A stretch of DNA of 64,000 nt. Origin: Sanderia malayensis. Taxonomy: Eukaryota > Cnidaria > Scyphozoa > Semaeostomeae > Pelagiidae. Of the stretch, positions 21,011 to 32,081 are shown piece after piece. The notes beneath the pieces are model-generated. The model had not been told where the DNA came from and searched no databases. It was given only the letters and a program-made list of their open reading frames with translations. Position 1 is the stretch's first letter. Each line of letters starts with the position of its first letter. The translations under genes and the position numbers were made by a program. Location: contig RQOL01000811.1 in NCBI GenBank assembly GCA_013076295.1, positions 19,401-83,400 on the forward strand, in the 5' to 3' direction.

Positions 21011-21955
21011 TACGTGTTTTTATCACGTCCAGTCTCTTGGTGATATTTCCTCAATGTTTTGGTCACACGATTTGTTCGCCGTGTTGGAATTGCGACTGTA
21101 CAAGTTGTTTATTCACGGATTCTTGTGAATTGGATCTCACCAAATTGCAAAGTCATTCGTTGATCGGGTTAGGCCCTTCCGTCAATCGTTGGTTAACCCG
21201 TGGCTCCAGTTTGGTAGTGTCGAGAGCGTATTGCAGTCAGAGTTAATCGCTTCAAGCTTCAAGGAGCGACAAGCAATTTCATTCCTTGTGGATCGGTGAG
21301 ATCGTTCTTTTTATTTGTACTTAAGACTTTGGCGTTGGCACCCTTCTGAGTCCTCGCCCCCTGTGGCGAGGAAGAGAAGTTATCAGAAATTACTGGGTCT
21401 AATTTATATTATGTTTCTCCCTTGTTTATATTCTCGAACAAAGTCGCAATCTCAGAATGCATAGCTTTGTGCCAGTGGCTGCTACATGTTTAACATAAAA
21501 AACTATCAAATGCAGATCGCAGCAATCAGGCAGTTCAACAATATGTATACAATCTTGTTGCTCAAAATACTGATTTTGAGAATCTTCATATAAATAATTC
21601 ATCGCTATCTTCCACGTCATTGAATTGTTGTTTGCAATACGTCGAAAGCCAGCCACTTTGATGGAAGTTTCAATGTTGCTTGAACGTGTTGTTTTTTGAA
21701 TGAGTTTTTATTCGAATGAACCAAATGAGCGCGACCATGATATACATGGTTACATGTTAATTTGCTTGTGGCTGACAGGTCTTATTTGATAAGAAGAGAC
21801 CCTGTTGCTAAAGTTTGGAACATTTCACGTCGGATACGCATTAATTAGATAATTGTATTACGCCACACGCTGGGTTCGACGGACTTGGCCTTGTTTTCAA
21901 GTGATTGTTGATGGGCCCTATATGACCTTGATTTTATTTATAGTCAGCTCGATTT

Positions 21956-23180
21956 TTGTGCTTTTCTCCTCCTTGTTTTTTTTTGCCTGCTCCAGTCACT
22001 ATTACACCATTGAATTTTTACGTTTGGCAATATTTTTTAGCAGATTCTACGTTTGTCGATGTGCATTATGTGTTGCACGGTTTGCGATATGGCTTTAATC
22101 TTGGGGTCACCTTGGGCCCTGTGCACCCAGCTACGCGCAATTGCCAGTCAGCTTATAGTCAGCTTGCCATTATGGATAGTTATCTTGCGGATGAGTTTAA
22201 GCTTGGTTCCATAGCTGGCCCCCCTTTCCCAAAACTTCCTACAATTAGTTTGCACCTACATCGTTTTGGCGTTATCCCAAAATCTCCACCAGGCAAGTTC
22301 AGTCGGATACCTGATCTCTCGTTTCCACATTCCCATAGCGTGATTGACTTGATCGCGCAATCTGAGGCTGCTGTTTCTTCTGCCGGTATCCCAGAAGCAA
22401 TTTCTCCTATTATGCAGTTGGGAAAAGGGGCACTAATAGCTAAGTTTGATACTCAACGGGCATATCGACTGTTGCCCGTGTGCCAAGAGCATCGCTATTT
22501 GCTGGGTCTGTGCCGGGAAGAAAGTGTTTTCATCGATTTAGCATTGCCTTTTGGTTTGCGTTCGGCCCAAAGGATTTTACTCGGTTTGCGGATAGTTTAC
22601 AATTTATGTTCAGGCATGAAGCGAATATTCTGCATGTTCAGCATTCCCTAGATGATTTCTTTTTGGCTGGTCTAGCGGTCTCTTCGCTTTGCGAGAGGAA
22701 TTTGCATCAGGGTTTTGCCCTTCGTACACTTTTGGGTGTTCCACTCGCAGCCGATACAACCGGAGGGCCTTCGACTTCTATTACCTATTTAGGCTGTGTG
22801 CTTGATACTGAAGCTTTGGAATTGCGTTTACCGGATGAGATGATTATTAAGATCAGAGCACAGTTGAGTGCTTGGGATCAACAAACATCTGGTACCAAGC
22901 TTGACTTGTTATCATTACTTGGCAGCCTTCAACATTATTGTCAAGCCATTGTTCTTGGTAGGCCGTTGCTAAGGCGTGTGATTGGCCGGGCCTCTTCGGT
23001 AGCTGAATTGCATCCGTTTGTCCGGCTGTCCCTCCGGGCACGGGATGATCTTGCTTGGTGATTTATGCTAGTGCATGCCTCGGACGGTAAAAGCTTATTT
23101 CTTTTTCCTTCATGGGACAGCACGCCCTGCCTTTCTGTAACATCTGCTTCATTAACGGGAGTGGTTGCTATGTCTTCCAT
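21956..23180 (+). pseudogene. DIRS-type reverse transcriptase and start of RNase H, broken
   Basis: The first frame contains HLHRFGVIPKSPPGKFSRI, LGKGALIAKFDTQRAYRLLPV and DLALPFGLRSA, the signature of DIRS-clade RT. At about 22575 the frame shifts. The catalytic box (HSLDDFFLAG) and the thumb continue in the next frame to 23061, where a TGA interrupts DLAW. RNase-H-like sequence (SDGKSLFLFPSWDSTP) follows and dissolves into the minisatellite near 23180. So there are two breaks and loss of the 3' coding half. The function was reverse transcription of the element. Confidence 0.8.
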
Positions 23181-25550
23181 TCTGGCTGCTGCTTTTGCGC
23201 CTTATAATGCCTTTGGGCCATGCTTTTGCCTTCTAGCCTGTGTGATGTATGCGTCCCATGTATTTTGCCTTCTGGATATGCGTATAGTATCATAATATAC
23301 TAATGATGAGTTTGGTCTTCGGGCCATTCGTCGGCCTTCGGGCCTTGCTTTTGCTTTCGGACCTGTTATAATGCTGTCGGGCCATGCTTTTGCCTTCTGG
23401 CCTTTGTTATGTATGCGTACCATGTACTTTGCCGCCGGGCCATGTGTATATTATCATAATAATGCTGATGATAAGTTTGGTTTTGTGGCCATTCGTCTGC
23501 TTTCGGGCCTTGTTTTTGCTTTTGGACCTTGCTGGGGCTTTCGAGCCATGCTGTTGCCTTCAGGCCTTTTATAATCCCTTCTGGCCATGCTTTTGCCTTC
23601 TAGCCTTTGTTATATCTGCGTGCCATGTACTTTGCCGTTGGGCCATGTGTATATTATCATAATAATGCTGATGATAAGTTTGGTCTTTGGGCCATTTGTC
23701 ACCTCCGGGCCATGCTGTTGCCTTCGGGACTTGCGTTTGCCTTCGGGCCATGCGTATATGATCATAAGAATGCTAATGATAAGTTTGGTCTTTGGGCCAT
23801 TCGTCAGCCTTCAGAACTTGCTTTTGCCTCCGGGCCATGCATATATTATCATAATAATGCTAATGATAAGTTTGGTCTTCGGGCCATTTGTTTGCCTTCG
23901 GGCCTTGCTGTTGCCGTCGGGCCTTGCTGTTGCCTTCGGGCCTTGCTGTTGCCTTCGGGCCATGCATATATTATAATAATAATACTAATGGTAAGTTTGG
24001 TTTTCGGGCCATTCGTCTGCCTTCGGGCCTTGCTTTTGCCTTCGGGCCTTGCTTTTGCCTTTGGGCCATGCATATATTCTAATAATAATACTAATGGTAA
24101 GTTTGGTCTGCGGAACATTCGTTTGCCTTCGGGCCTTGTTTTTGCCTTCGGGCCATGCGTATATTATCGTAATAATGCTAATGGTAAGTTGGGTCTTCGG
24201 GCCCTTCGTTTGCCTTCGGGCATTGCGTTTGCCTTCGGGCCTTGCCTTTGCCTTCGGGCCTTGCCGCTGCCTTCGGGCCACGCATATATTATACTAATCA
24301 TGCTAATGGTAAGTGTGGTCTTCGGACCATTCGTTTGCCTTCGGGCCTTGTTTTTGCCTTCGGGCCATGCGTATATTATCGTAATAAAGCTAATGGTAAG
24401 TTGGGTCTTCGGGCCCTTTGTTTGCCTTCGGGCATTGCGTTTGCCTTCGGGCCTTGCTTTTGCCTTCGGGCCTTGCCGCTGCCTGCAGGCCATGCATATA
24501 TTATAATAATAATACTACTGGTAAGTTTGGTCTTCGGGCCATTCGTCTGCCTTCGGGCCTTGCCTTTGCCTTCGGGCCATGCATATATTATAATAATAAT
24601 ACTAATGGTAGGTTTGGTCTTCGGGCCATTCGTCTGCCGTTGGGCCTTGCTTTGCCTTCGGGCCTTGCGTATCATATCATCATAACACTAATGATAATTT
24701 TGGTCTTCGGGCCATTTGTATGCCTTCGGGCCTTGCTTTGACTTCGGGCCTTGCTGGTGCCTTCGGGCCTTGCGTATCGTATCATAACAATAATAATGAT
24801 AATTTGGTCTTCGGGCCATTCGTCTGCCTTCGGGCCTTGCTGTTGCTGTTGCCTTCGGGCCTTGCTGTTGCTGTTGCCTTCGGGCCTTGCTGTTGCTGTT
24901 GCCTTCGGGCCTTGCTGTTGCTGTTGCTTTCGGGCCTTGCTGTTGCTGTTGCTTTCGGGCCTTGCTGTTGCTGTTGCCTTCGGGCCTTGCTGTTGCTGTT
25001 GCCTTCGGGCGGTGCTGTTGCTGTTGCCTTCGGGCCTTGCTGTTGCTGTTGCCTTCGGGCCTTGCTGTTGCTGTTGCCTTTGGGCCTTGCTGTTGCTGTT
25101 GCCTTCGGGCCTTGCTGTTGCTGTTGCCTTCGGGCCTTGCTGTTGCTGTTGCCTTCGGGCCTTGCTGTTGCTGTTGCCTTCGGGCCTTGCTGTTGCTGCT
25201 GCCTCCGGGCCGTGCTGTTGCCTGCGGGCCTCGTGTATATTATCATAATAGTGCTATAATATATGGTAAGTTTGGTCTTCAGGCCAGTCGTCTGCCTTCG
25301 GGCCATGCCGTTGCCTTCGGGCCATGCCGTTGCCTTCGGGCCATGCCGTTGCCTTCGGGCCATGCCGTTGCCTTCGGGCCATGCCGTTGCCTTCGAGCCG
25401 TGCCGTTGCCTTCGGGCCGTGCCGTTGCCTTCGGGCCATGCCGTTGCCTTCGGGCCATGCTGTTGCCTTTGGGCCATGCTGTTGCCTTCGGGCCATGCCG
25501 TTGCCTTCGGGCCGTGCCGTTGCCTTCGGGCGATGCTGTTGTCTTCCTCC
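23180..25550. repeat. GC-rich minisatellite, 19-bp and 25-bp units
   Basis: The basic unit is CCTTCGGGCCATGCCGTTG (19 bp) with variants. From about 24832 to 25215 the unit is 25 bp because of an extra CTGTTG. From about 25285 to 25540 it is a clean 19-bp array. Between 23290 and 24830, clusters of the unit alternate with an AT-rich spacer (CATATATTATAATAATAATA) roughly every 120 bp, a higher-order pattern. Many long frames on both strands (for example 299 and 250 codons) arise only because the array lacks stops. Confidence 0.9.
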
Positions 25551-25723
25551 TTATTTCTGTTCTTTGCTTCTTCTGTCTTGCTCTTAGCTTGTCTCTCTTT
25601 TCTTGTCTTCTACCTTTCGGGGTCCATTCCTTGTTCTAGTGGGTTTGGGGAGCCCGTTATTGCTAGGTGTTCTAGGATTGTAGTGTTAGCGTTCGGCGAT
25701 TGGTGGGTACACTTGCGTGTCCT

Positions 25724-25879
25724 TTGGCGGGAAAAGTGTTTTCCTGGGCAATCACCGACCTTAGGGCTAGGTTTTGCTCAGGCAGTTCAAGGGCTAACGC
25801 ACGAACGCCCACTTCCTGAGACAGGTGAGTATTAAATATCAGTAAGTCATTAGTTTACCCTGAGACAGGTGAGTATTAA
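25724..25879 (+). repeat. Split direct repeat B1
   Basis: 156 bp, begins TTGGCGGGAAAAGTGTTTTC and ends GTGAGTATTAA. Near-identical to B2 at 26215-26370. Confidence 0.85.
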
Positions 25880-26074
25880 ATATCGGTTAGACCTGATTTA
25901 ACCGCAGTTAATACCACCTGGGCGAAGTGTCACTGTTGCTGGGGAGGGCTGTAGTTTGTCTGCTTGCATTATTACGAGGTCACAGCGGGTGACACCATGC
26001 TATCTAACTTTCTAGATCCCTTGAGATTTATTCCGATCAGTATTCACGCCTTAAATTACAGCTACAATTTCATC
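25877..26074 (+). repeat. Split direct repeat A2
   Basis: Second copy of A, joined directly to the end of B1. It is followed by a pyrimidine-rich stretch (26085-26190). Confidence 0.85.
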
Positions 26075-26214
26075 CCCACCCTGGTTTTCCCTCCCTCAAT
26101 TTTTTTTTTTTCTTCTTTTACGTTCTTCCTTTTTTCTCGACTCCCCCCTTTTCTTTTCTGTTCTTTTCTTTTTCCTTCCTTATCCCGCAGTTTTTCGCTG
26201 CGGTGACAGGTGCG

Positions 26215-26370
26215 TTGGCGGGAAAAGTGTTTTCCTGGGCAATCACCGACCTTAGGGCTAGGTTTTGCTCAGGCAGTTCAAGGGCTAACGCACGAACGCC
26301 CACTTCCTGAGACAGGTGAGTATTAAATATCAGTAAGTCATTAGTTTACCCTGAGACAGGTGAGTATTAA
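26215..26370 (+). repeat. Split direct repeat B2, right end of the retroelement
   Basis: Second copy of B. Its end defines the right border, after which the Harbinger-like sequence resumes. Confidence 0.85.
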
Positions 26371-26759
26371 TTAAATGTTTTAATTTCAATCGACTGAAAT
26401 TGAATTAAATTCGACGTATAAAGCAAAGTCGCATAATGATCGAATATTCGACTGACTGAGTCGCATATTCGACTGAAGGTCGACTGAAATACATAGTTGG
26501 ATTTATACGTCGCATAATGGTCGCATAAAATTCACACTTGGCCACTTTTTGGTGCTGTAATTGTATTCGACGCGACTATTATGCGACGTATAAATCAGGC
26601 CTAAAGCTCGAAACGTTGTATATGTATTTACTTCTTTTGCACATATTAAATTACTTGAACATTATATTTATTGCTTGATATATTGAAATGATGTGCTGAA
26701 CGCAAACAATCCGGAAAAACTTTGTTGAGGTTTGTTTCGATTTCGTTACGTGTCACGTG

Positions 26760-27605
26760 TTATCACGTGCGATGTACTCTCTTTGTTATTGGTGGAACCA
26801 GCAAACCATAAATTAACATACGAAAAGAATATTCAACTAATTACAGTAAACTCTGTCTATTTCGAACACCCTGGGGAAGCGTGAAAATGTTCGGATTACA
26901 AAAAGTTCAATTATAGAGGTTTCTTGTATAAAAATTGGTTCATTAGTGATCCTTGAAGGGACGGAAAATTTCGTTCGAATTAGAAAGAGTTCGAATTACA
27001 CGAGTTAAACGGAGGCATCCAGCAATTACATTGTTCATTCTTAGCAGAAAAGCAATTTAATTCCATTTATCCATTTATTCGTCTAAAATAATTATAAAAT
27101 GCCGCCACTTTTCTGGTCTTCAAGTACTAAAGCTTTAAAATCCCAACTTTTTTACTATGATGAAAGTATTTGCTGCTGCGTAGCGGAACGAGGTGAAGCG
27201 GCTGCACAGCAGAATATGATTGAGTCCTTGTCGAGAAAAAATCTTGTAAGGACGTTTGTGTTTATCGCAATGCAATTCAATGCGCCTATGCTTGGCCTCA
27301 AATGCTCCTCCGTTTAGCCGCGTGCTGCTTTTATTATCAATTCATCAATGGCGGTAATCGTTTTTGCTGCAGTGCAGTGAGATGTTTTAGAAACATTGAG
27401 AAAACAATATTTGGTTGGCTTACCTGCTGGTCATTAACTTTTATTTTTCGCCAGAATTGAGAAGCCCCAACAACGCCTTCTTTACTTCGACAAGAACATA
27501 CACACATAGGGGTTGCTTCAAGCTTATATTTCCTGTTTCATCTAAACTATCAAAAATTATGACTTTTGTCATGACAAGTTTGAAGTCAACACCGTAATAA
27601 GAATG
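26760..27605. repeat. Locally duplicated segment (related to 31.2-31.4 and 33.1-33.4 kb)
   Basis: 26790-27006 matches 33150-33400, 27008-27165 matches 31262-31415, and 27555-27600 matches 31200-31255. The pieces are in different orders, so the region was duplicated and rearranged. It includes a truncated copy (26844-27006) of the CAGTCAACTCTGT element. No gene is seen. Confidence 0.6.
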
Positions 27606-27968
27606 AAATTTATGAAGTTATTGAAAACATGAAACATTGGCAACATGCTACTTGCATGTAGCAGTACGATAGATGGTTTGCTTGATATTAAAAATTTGTT
27701 CAGGCTGAGGATTCTCATGTACAAGCCATCATATCGTGGAAAATTTCCGCTTTTCATTTGATGCTTGATAGGTAGATGGTGTCAAAGTGTCTACTTTGAA
27801 GGTTAACAGCAAAAAAAGTATACCTAATTTTCAAATTCTATTGGTGCAGTTTTAATCAGTCCATTGAAATGCAAAAACACCATGTAAAGCTTGGTTGCAT
27901 TAGCACTTTGAAGTTGTATGCCTGAACATACCACAAAGAATCGTTTATTTAACGTGCAACGATAACCA
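27606..27968. other. No feature seen
   Basis: AT-rich DNA between the duplicated segment and the Helitron-like element. Nothing recognised. Confidence 0.5.
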
Positions 27969-28414
27969 TCTATATATATAAAACAGAACTGTTTGTATGT
28001 ATGTTTGTGGCTATGTCCGCTTATAACTCGAGAACCACTCCACAGATCGCAAAATGAAAGGTATCTATGTAACCGGAATTTATCTGGGAGTGTCCTCAGC
28101 TAAAAATGTTTTACAAAACGTTTAGAATTAAAAGAGTAAAACCAGAAAAGTAAAGGGTAGTTGAAATAAAATGTGACGGAATTTTCGATTTCTCAGATCT
28201 ATTGTGACGTCAAATAAATCACCAGTCTGTATCTGTGTCGTTGTGGGATACATGTTTCTTGATTCAATTCGAAGTACACAGTTCCAAAAAGTTAATTAAA
28301 ATCTGATATTCATTCTGGCATGTACGTGAGCTAATTTTTTCCTGACAAAGTATCTACTTAAATAAAAGCCATTCGCCGAAATCTCAACCCGGCATCGACG
28401 GGTACCAGGGCTAG
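27969..28414 (+). mobile_element. Helitron-like non-autonomous element
   Basis: It begins TCTATATATATAAAACAG and ends in CTAG. About 12 bases before the end is a short GC hairpin (CCCG-GCATCGA-CGGG). It sits between A (27968) and T (28415), with no target duplication. TC start, CTRR end, subterminal hairpin and AT target are the Helitron rules. At 446 bp it has no Rep/helicase. Confidence 0.7.
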
Positions 28415-28780
28415 TATTGCATAATGACAAATCAAGATGGCGCAGTGATAAATTCAAGAGAATATCTAGGTTGGTCAAGATTATTGTTTTGCTTTAGCGT
28501 CCCTAAGATACAGCTGTTTGAACAATTGCGAGAACCTTTCCCCAAAACTCGTAATTTTCCATTATGTGCAGCGAGAATAATTCTCTAAAATATACCCTGC
28601 GTTATTGTGTATAAGAGTTTATGATTGAATTTGATAAATTGCATCCAGGGGCAGAAGGAGAGCAAATCGAATTCTAATACTTTAAAACTAGACATGTTGA
28701 CATGTCTTGCTTAAAGTCGTACAGCTTTCAATAAATCGAGATTTTATTTACGAAATACAAATATCATACAAATCACTAAC

Positions 28781-30172
28781 CTTGACCAAGAAGATGAATA
28801 TCCTAATGCGATGCTGGAATTTGAAGCCAAGATGCAGGTTGAAGTGACGGACTGGAAAGTAAAATATACATATATTTAAAAACGTACAAATTTTCAATAA
28901 ATCGAAATTGCATTTAGGAAATATAAATATCATATAAATCACTAACCTTGACCAAGAAGATGAATATCCTAATGCGATACTGGAATTCGAAGCCAAGATG
29001 CAGGTTGAAGTGACAGACTGGAAAGTAAAATATACATATATATAAAAACGTACAACTTTCAATAAATCGAAATTGCATTTAGGAAATATAAATATCATAT
29101 AAATCACTAACCTTGACCAAGAAGATGAATATCCTGATGCGATGCTGGAATTCGAAAGCAAGATGAAGGTTGAAATGACGGACTGTAAAGTAAAACAAAC
29201 ATATATTTAAAAACGTACATCTTTCAATAAATCGAAAATGCGTTTAGGAAATATAAATATCATACAAATCACTAACCTTGACCAAGAAGATGAATATCCT
29301 AATGCGATACTGGAACTCAAAGCCAAGATGCAGGTTGAAGTGACGGACTGTAAAATAAAACATACATATATTTAAAGACGTACATCTTTCAATAAATCGA
29401 AAATGCATTTACGGTATATAAACATCATACAAATCACCAACCTTGATTAAGAAGATGAGTATCTTAATACGATGCTGGAACTCGATGGCAAAATGCAGAT
29501 TGAAATGACGGACTGTAAAATAAAACATACATATATTGAAAAATGTACATCTTTCAATAAATCGAAAATGCATTTACGATATATAAACATCATACAAATC
29601 ATCAACCTTGATTAAGAAGATGAGTATCCTAATGCGATGCTGGAATTCGATGGCAAAATGCAAGTTGAAGTGACGGACTGTAAAATAAAACAAACATATA
29701 TTTAAAAACGTACAGCCTTCAATAAATCGAAAATGTATTTACGAAATGTAAACATCATACAAATCACCAACCTTGATTAAGAAGATGAGTATCTTAATAC
29801 GATGCTGGAACTCGATGGCAAAATGCAGGTTGAAGTGACGGACTGTAAAATAAAACATACATATATTGAAAAATGTACATCTTTCAATAAATCGAAAATG
29901 CATTTACGATATATAAACATCATACAAATCATCAACCTTGATTAAGAAGATGAGTATCCTAATGCGATGCTGGAATTCGATGGCAAAATGCAAGTTGAAG
30001 TGACGGACTGTAAAATAAAACAAACATATATTTAAAAACGTACAGCTTTCAATAAATCGAAGATGTATTTACGAAATATAAACTTCACACAAATCACTAA
30101 CCTTGACCAAGAAGATGAATATCCTAATGCGATGCTGGAATTCGAAAGCAAGATGAATATTGAAGTGACGGA
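28781..30172 (-). repeat. Nine-copy tandem array, period 165 bp, with exon-like cassettes
   Basis: A 71-bp block recurs at 28781-28851, 28947-29017, 29112-29182, 29277-29347, 29442-29512, 29607-29677, 29772-29842, 29937-30007 and 30102-30172. A decayed tenth block lies near 30259. On the minus strand each block is preceded by a T-rich tract and CAG and followed by AAG-GTTAGT, GTTGGT or GTTGAT. One frame (two bases, then 23 codons of the type HFNLHLGFxFQHRIRIFIF) is open in all nine. The alternative is a simple satellite of nucleosome-sized unit. Differences between copies 1 and 5 fall equally on first and third codon positions, so coding is not proven. Confidence 0.6.
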
Positions 30173-30259
30173 CTGTAAAATAAAACATACATTGTTATAG
30201 CTTTCATCAACATTAAACAAACATAGATTTATCTTAACTAAATACATACTTAACTAACC

Positions 30260-30952
30260 TTGACAACGAACATGAAAATCAGAAACCGACTGAAAAATAT
30301 TAAAGGGTGGAACCGTTTACAAAAGATGGATTATGAAAAGATTCTTTTCATAGATGCAAATTAGTTCAGTAAAGTAAGTTCTAATTGGTTAAAATCTTGC
30401 TCGCTTAGAAATCCAGGATTGTCTTTTTTACAGACTCCTTGTCATGCAAACAAACCAAACATGTCCATCCATGGAAATTGTAATTAGAACGACTCCTCAT
30501 AAGGTTAGTCAAGTTTTTCATAAGAATTAAAACTAAATTGGAGATTGTTTTTGAGTGAACGTGCTGTGGCAAGCGTAGCTACATGTCCAGTTAAATAAAA
30601 AGGCAATTAATACAATCAATGGCTTCAAGGATTGCAATTTGAAAATATGAACGCTTTTTCCATTGCTCAGAAGAATAAGAAAAATGCTCAGCCGAACTAT
30701 TTTTGTCGAGTCCTTTTCAATTCTAGACACTCCCTCCTGATTCTAAGGCATTCCACAAAACTTGGTAAACAGGCATTGAAATTTGAAATCATGATCGAAT
30801 TTCACTAAAATGTCGAGATCCAGGGTTTTTTTAGAGAATTGTTGTTGTATGAAAGTAGTCAAAGTAAAGATGTCGATTCAAGACACATTTCCCTCTTGTA
30901 AATGGATGCCTAAAAATCTATTTCAAGAGAACACATGTTCTTGATCAAAGTG
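30260..30952. other. No feature seen
   Basis: AT-rich DNA after the 165-bp array. No repeat terminus or credible exon. Confidence 0.5.
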
Positions 30953-31136
30953 CAGTCAACTCTGTCAATTCGAACACCCTGGGGAGGCGTGAAAATGTTC
31001 GGATTACATAAAGTTCGAATTATAGATGTTTGTTTTATAATAATTGGTTTATTAGTGATCGTTGAAGGGACGGAAAGTTTCGTTCAAATTAGATAGAATT
31101 CGAATTACACGAGTTCGAACTACGCAGATGTGACTG
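30953..31136. mobile_element. CAGTCAACTCTGT...GTGACTG MITE (pogo/Tigger-like ends)
   Basis: A 184-bp element with inverted ends CAGTC/GACTG and internal TTCGAA-rich sequence (TTCGAACACCCTGGGG). Another full copy lies at 33232-33416, and a truncated one at 26844-27006. One copy is preceded by TA, consistent with TA-target mariner/pogo elements. Confidence 0.55.
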
Positions 31137-31399
31137 TAGTGATATTGTCGCTGCGACATGCCTTTGGCTTATCTCTCCTACTTCATCTACACAATGAAAG
31201 ATAACGACTTTTGTCATGACAAGTTTGAAGTCAACATCGTAATAAGATTGAAATCTTTAGAAACGGAGGCATCCAGCAATTACATTGCTCATTCTTAGCA
31301 GAAAAGCAATATAATTCCATTTATCCATTTATTCATCTAAAATAATTATAAAATGCCGCCACTTTTCCAGTCTTCAAGTACTAAGCTTTGAAATCCCAA

Positions 31400-32081
31400 C
31401 TTCTTTACTATGATGAAAGTTTTATAATGGATAAATGTTGTTGCAGTTGTTGTGGTTTCCTCGTTTTGGCGTCAGCAATTGTGAAAAAGAGATCATTAAC
31501 TGGATCAATTTTGATGGCATTTCATTTGATATTTTTCAATTTCCCTTTCGCAAGCATTCATATAAACAATATTCTAACATAACACATGTAAAATAATAAT
31601 CAATTATATGAAGCTCTTACCGATCCATTATGGACAGTCTAAAGTAGCAACAGCCATTTCATGCTCCTACGCAAGGTTGGCAAACCGCAGCGCAGAAGCA
31701 AAGCAAAAATTATGTTTAATGTTATCTCAAGAAATTGGGCGGTTAGCCTACCGGCCCGGATTGCTTGAGCAGAGAAGGACATTTACGGTCGGTGATTCCG
31801 ACAAATTCCGGCCGGTACACCAGGCAGTACTAACCGAATGGTCAAACTGCAGAATAATGACTGAAATCATATTGTAAATCAATAAATAATAAAAAGGAGA
31901 GGGAGGGTGGGGGGAAATTGTGCTTGCTCCGCGCAGTCTAACAAAGAGTGATTGAAGATGCTAAATTTTGTACACCTATATACCCCAAGGGTTTCTCGAT
32001 AAAAGGTGCCGCACAAATCTAAATATGGATTCGAAATTCTTCTATGACCCAGGTGTGAAGAATGTTGATAAACTATGTATA
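31400..32081. other. No gene seen
   Basis: An 89-codon frame (31608-31877) has no recognisable motif and no splice or promoter support. Otherwise empty. Confidence 0.45.

Larger units (their letters stand above)
20813..26370 (+). mobile_element. DIRS/Ngaro-type retroelement with split direct repeats, degenerate
   Basis: The element has the architecture A1 - coding - B1 - A2 - B2. A1 is 20813-21010 and A2 is 25877-26074 (198 bp each). B1 is 25724-25879 and B2 is 26215-26370 (156 bp each). B1 runs directly into A2. This arrangement is diagnostic of the split-direct-repeat branch of tyrosine-recombinase retroelements, which form a circular intermediate and leave no target duplication; none is seen here. 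The RT is of DIRS type. No tyrosine recombinase is found: that part of the element has been replaced by a minisatellite (23180-25550). The copy cannot be autonomous. Confidence 0.8.
20347..26601. mobile_element. Harbinger-like DNA element (about 0.7 kb) carrying a later retroelement insertion
   Basis: The ends are inverted, beginning GGCCTGATTTATACGTCGC on both sides. The similarity runs about 43 bp. A TAA duplication flanks it at 20344-20346 and 26602-26604, which is the 3-bp TWA-type target used by PIF/Harbinger elements. Without the internal retroelement (20813-26370) the element is about 697 bp. A reading frame at 20515-20772 begins MAANILVANSF and ends in a basic/Trp-rich segment. It might be a transposase or partner-protein remnant, but I cannot assign it. 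Confidence 0.65.
20181..26682. repeat. Inverted pair of Penelope-like tails, split by an insertion
   Basis: 20181-20260 and the inverse of 26602-26682 are nearly identical (for example GTTTCGAGCTTTA with TATATCAAGCAATAAATATA at the ends). Between them the undisturbed sequence would be about 160 bp of inverted repeat. On the minus strand at about 20272-20240 it reads CTGAAGA, then CGAG-TAAAG-CTC, then GAAACG, resembling the core of the hammerhead ribozymes found in Penelope-like element termini (CUGANGA ... GAAA). One extra unpaired base is present in stem II. The plus-strand twin is interrupted at the TAA by the Harbinger-like insertion. Confidence 0.5.

Noticed and set aside
23180..25550. 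Several long open frames (150-300 codons) rich in Leu/Cys/Pro/Gly on both strands
   Set aside because: They are translations of a minisatellite whose 19- and 25-bp units lack stops. The composition is impossible for a normal protein and the frames overlap on both strands.
28748..29161. 137-codon minus frame across the 165-bp array
   Set aside because: It reads through both the cassettes and the intervening AT-rich spacers. The unit is a multiple of three, so the frame is an artefact of repeat length.
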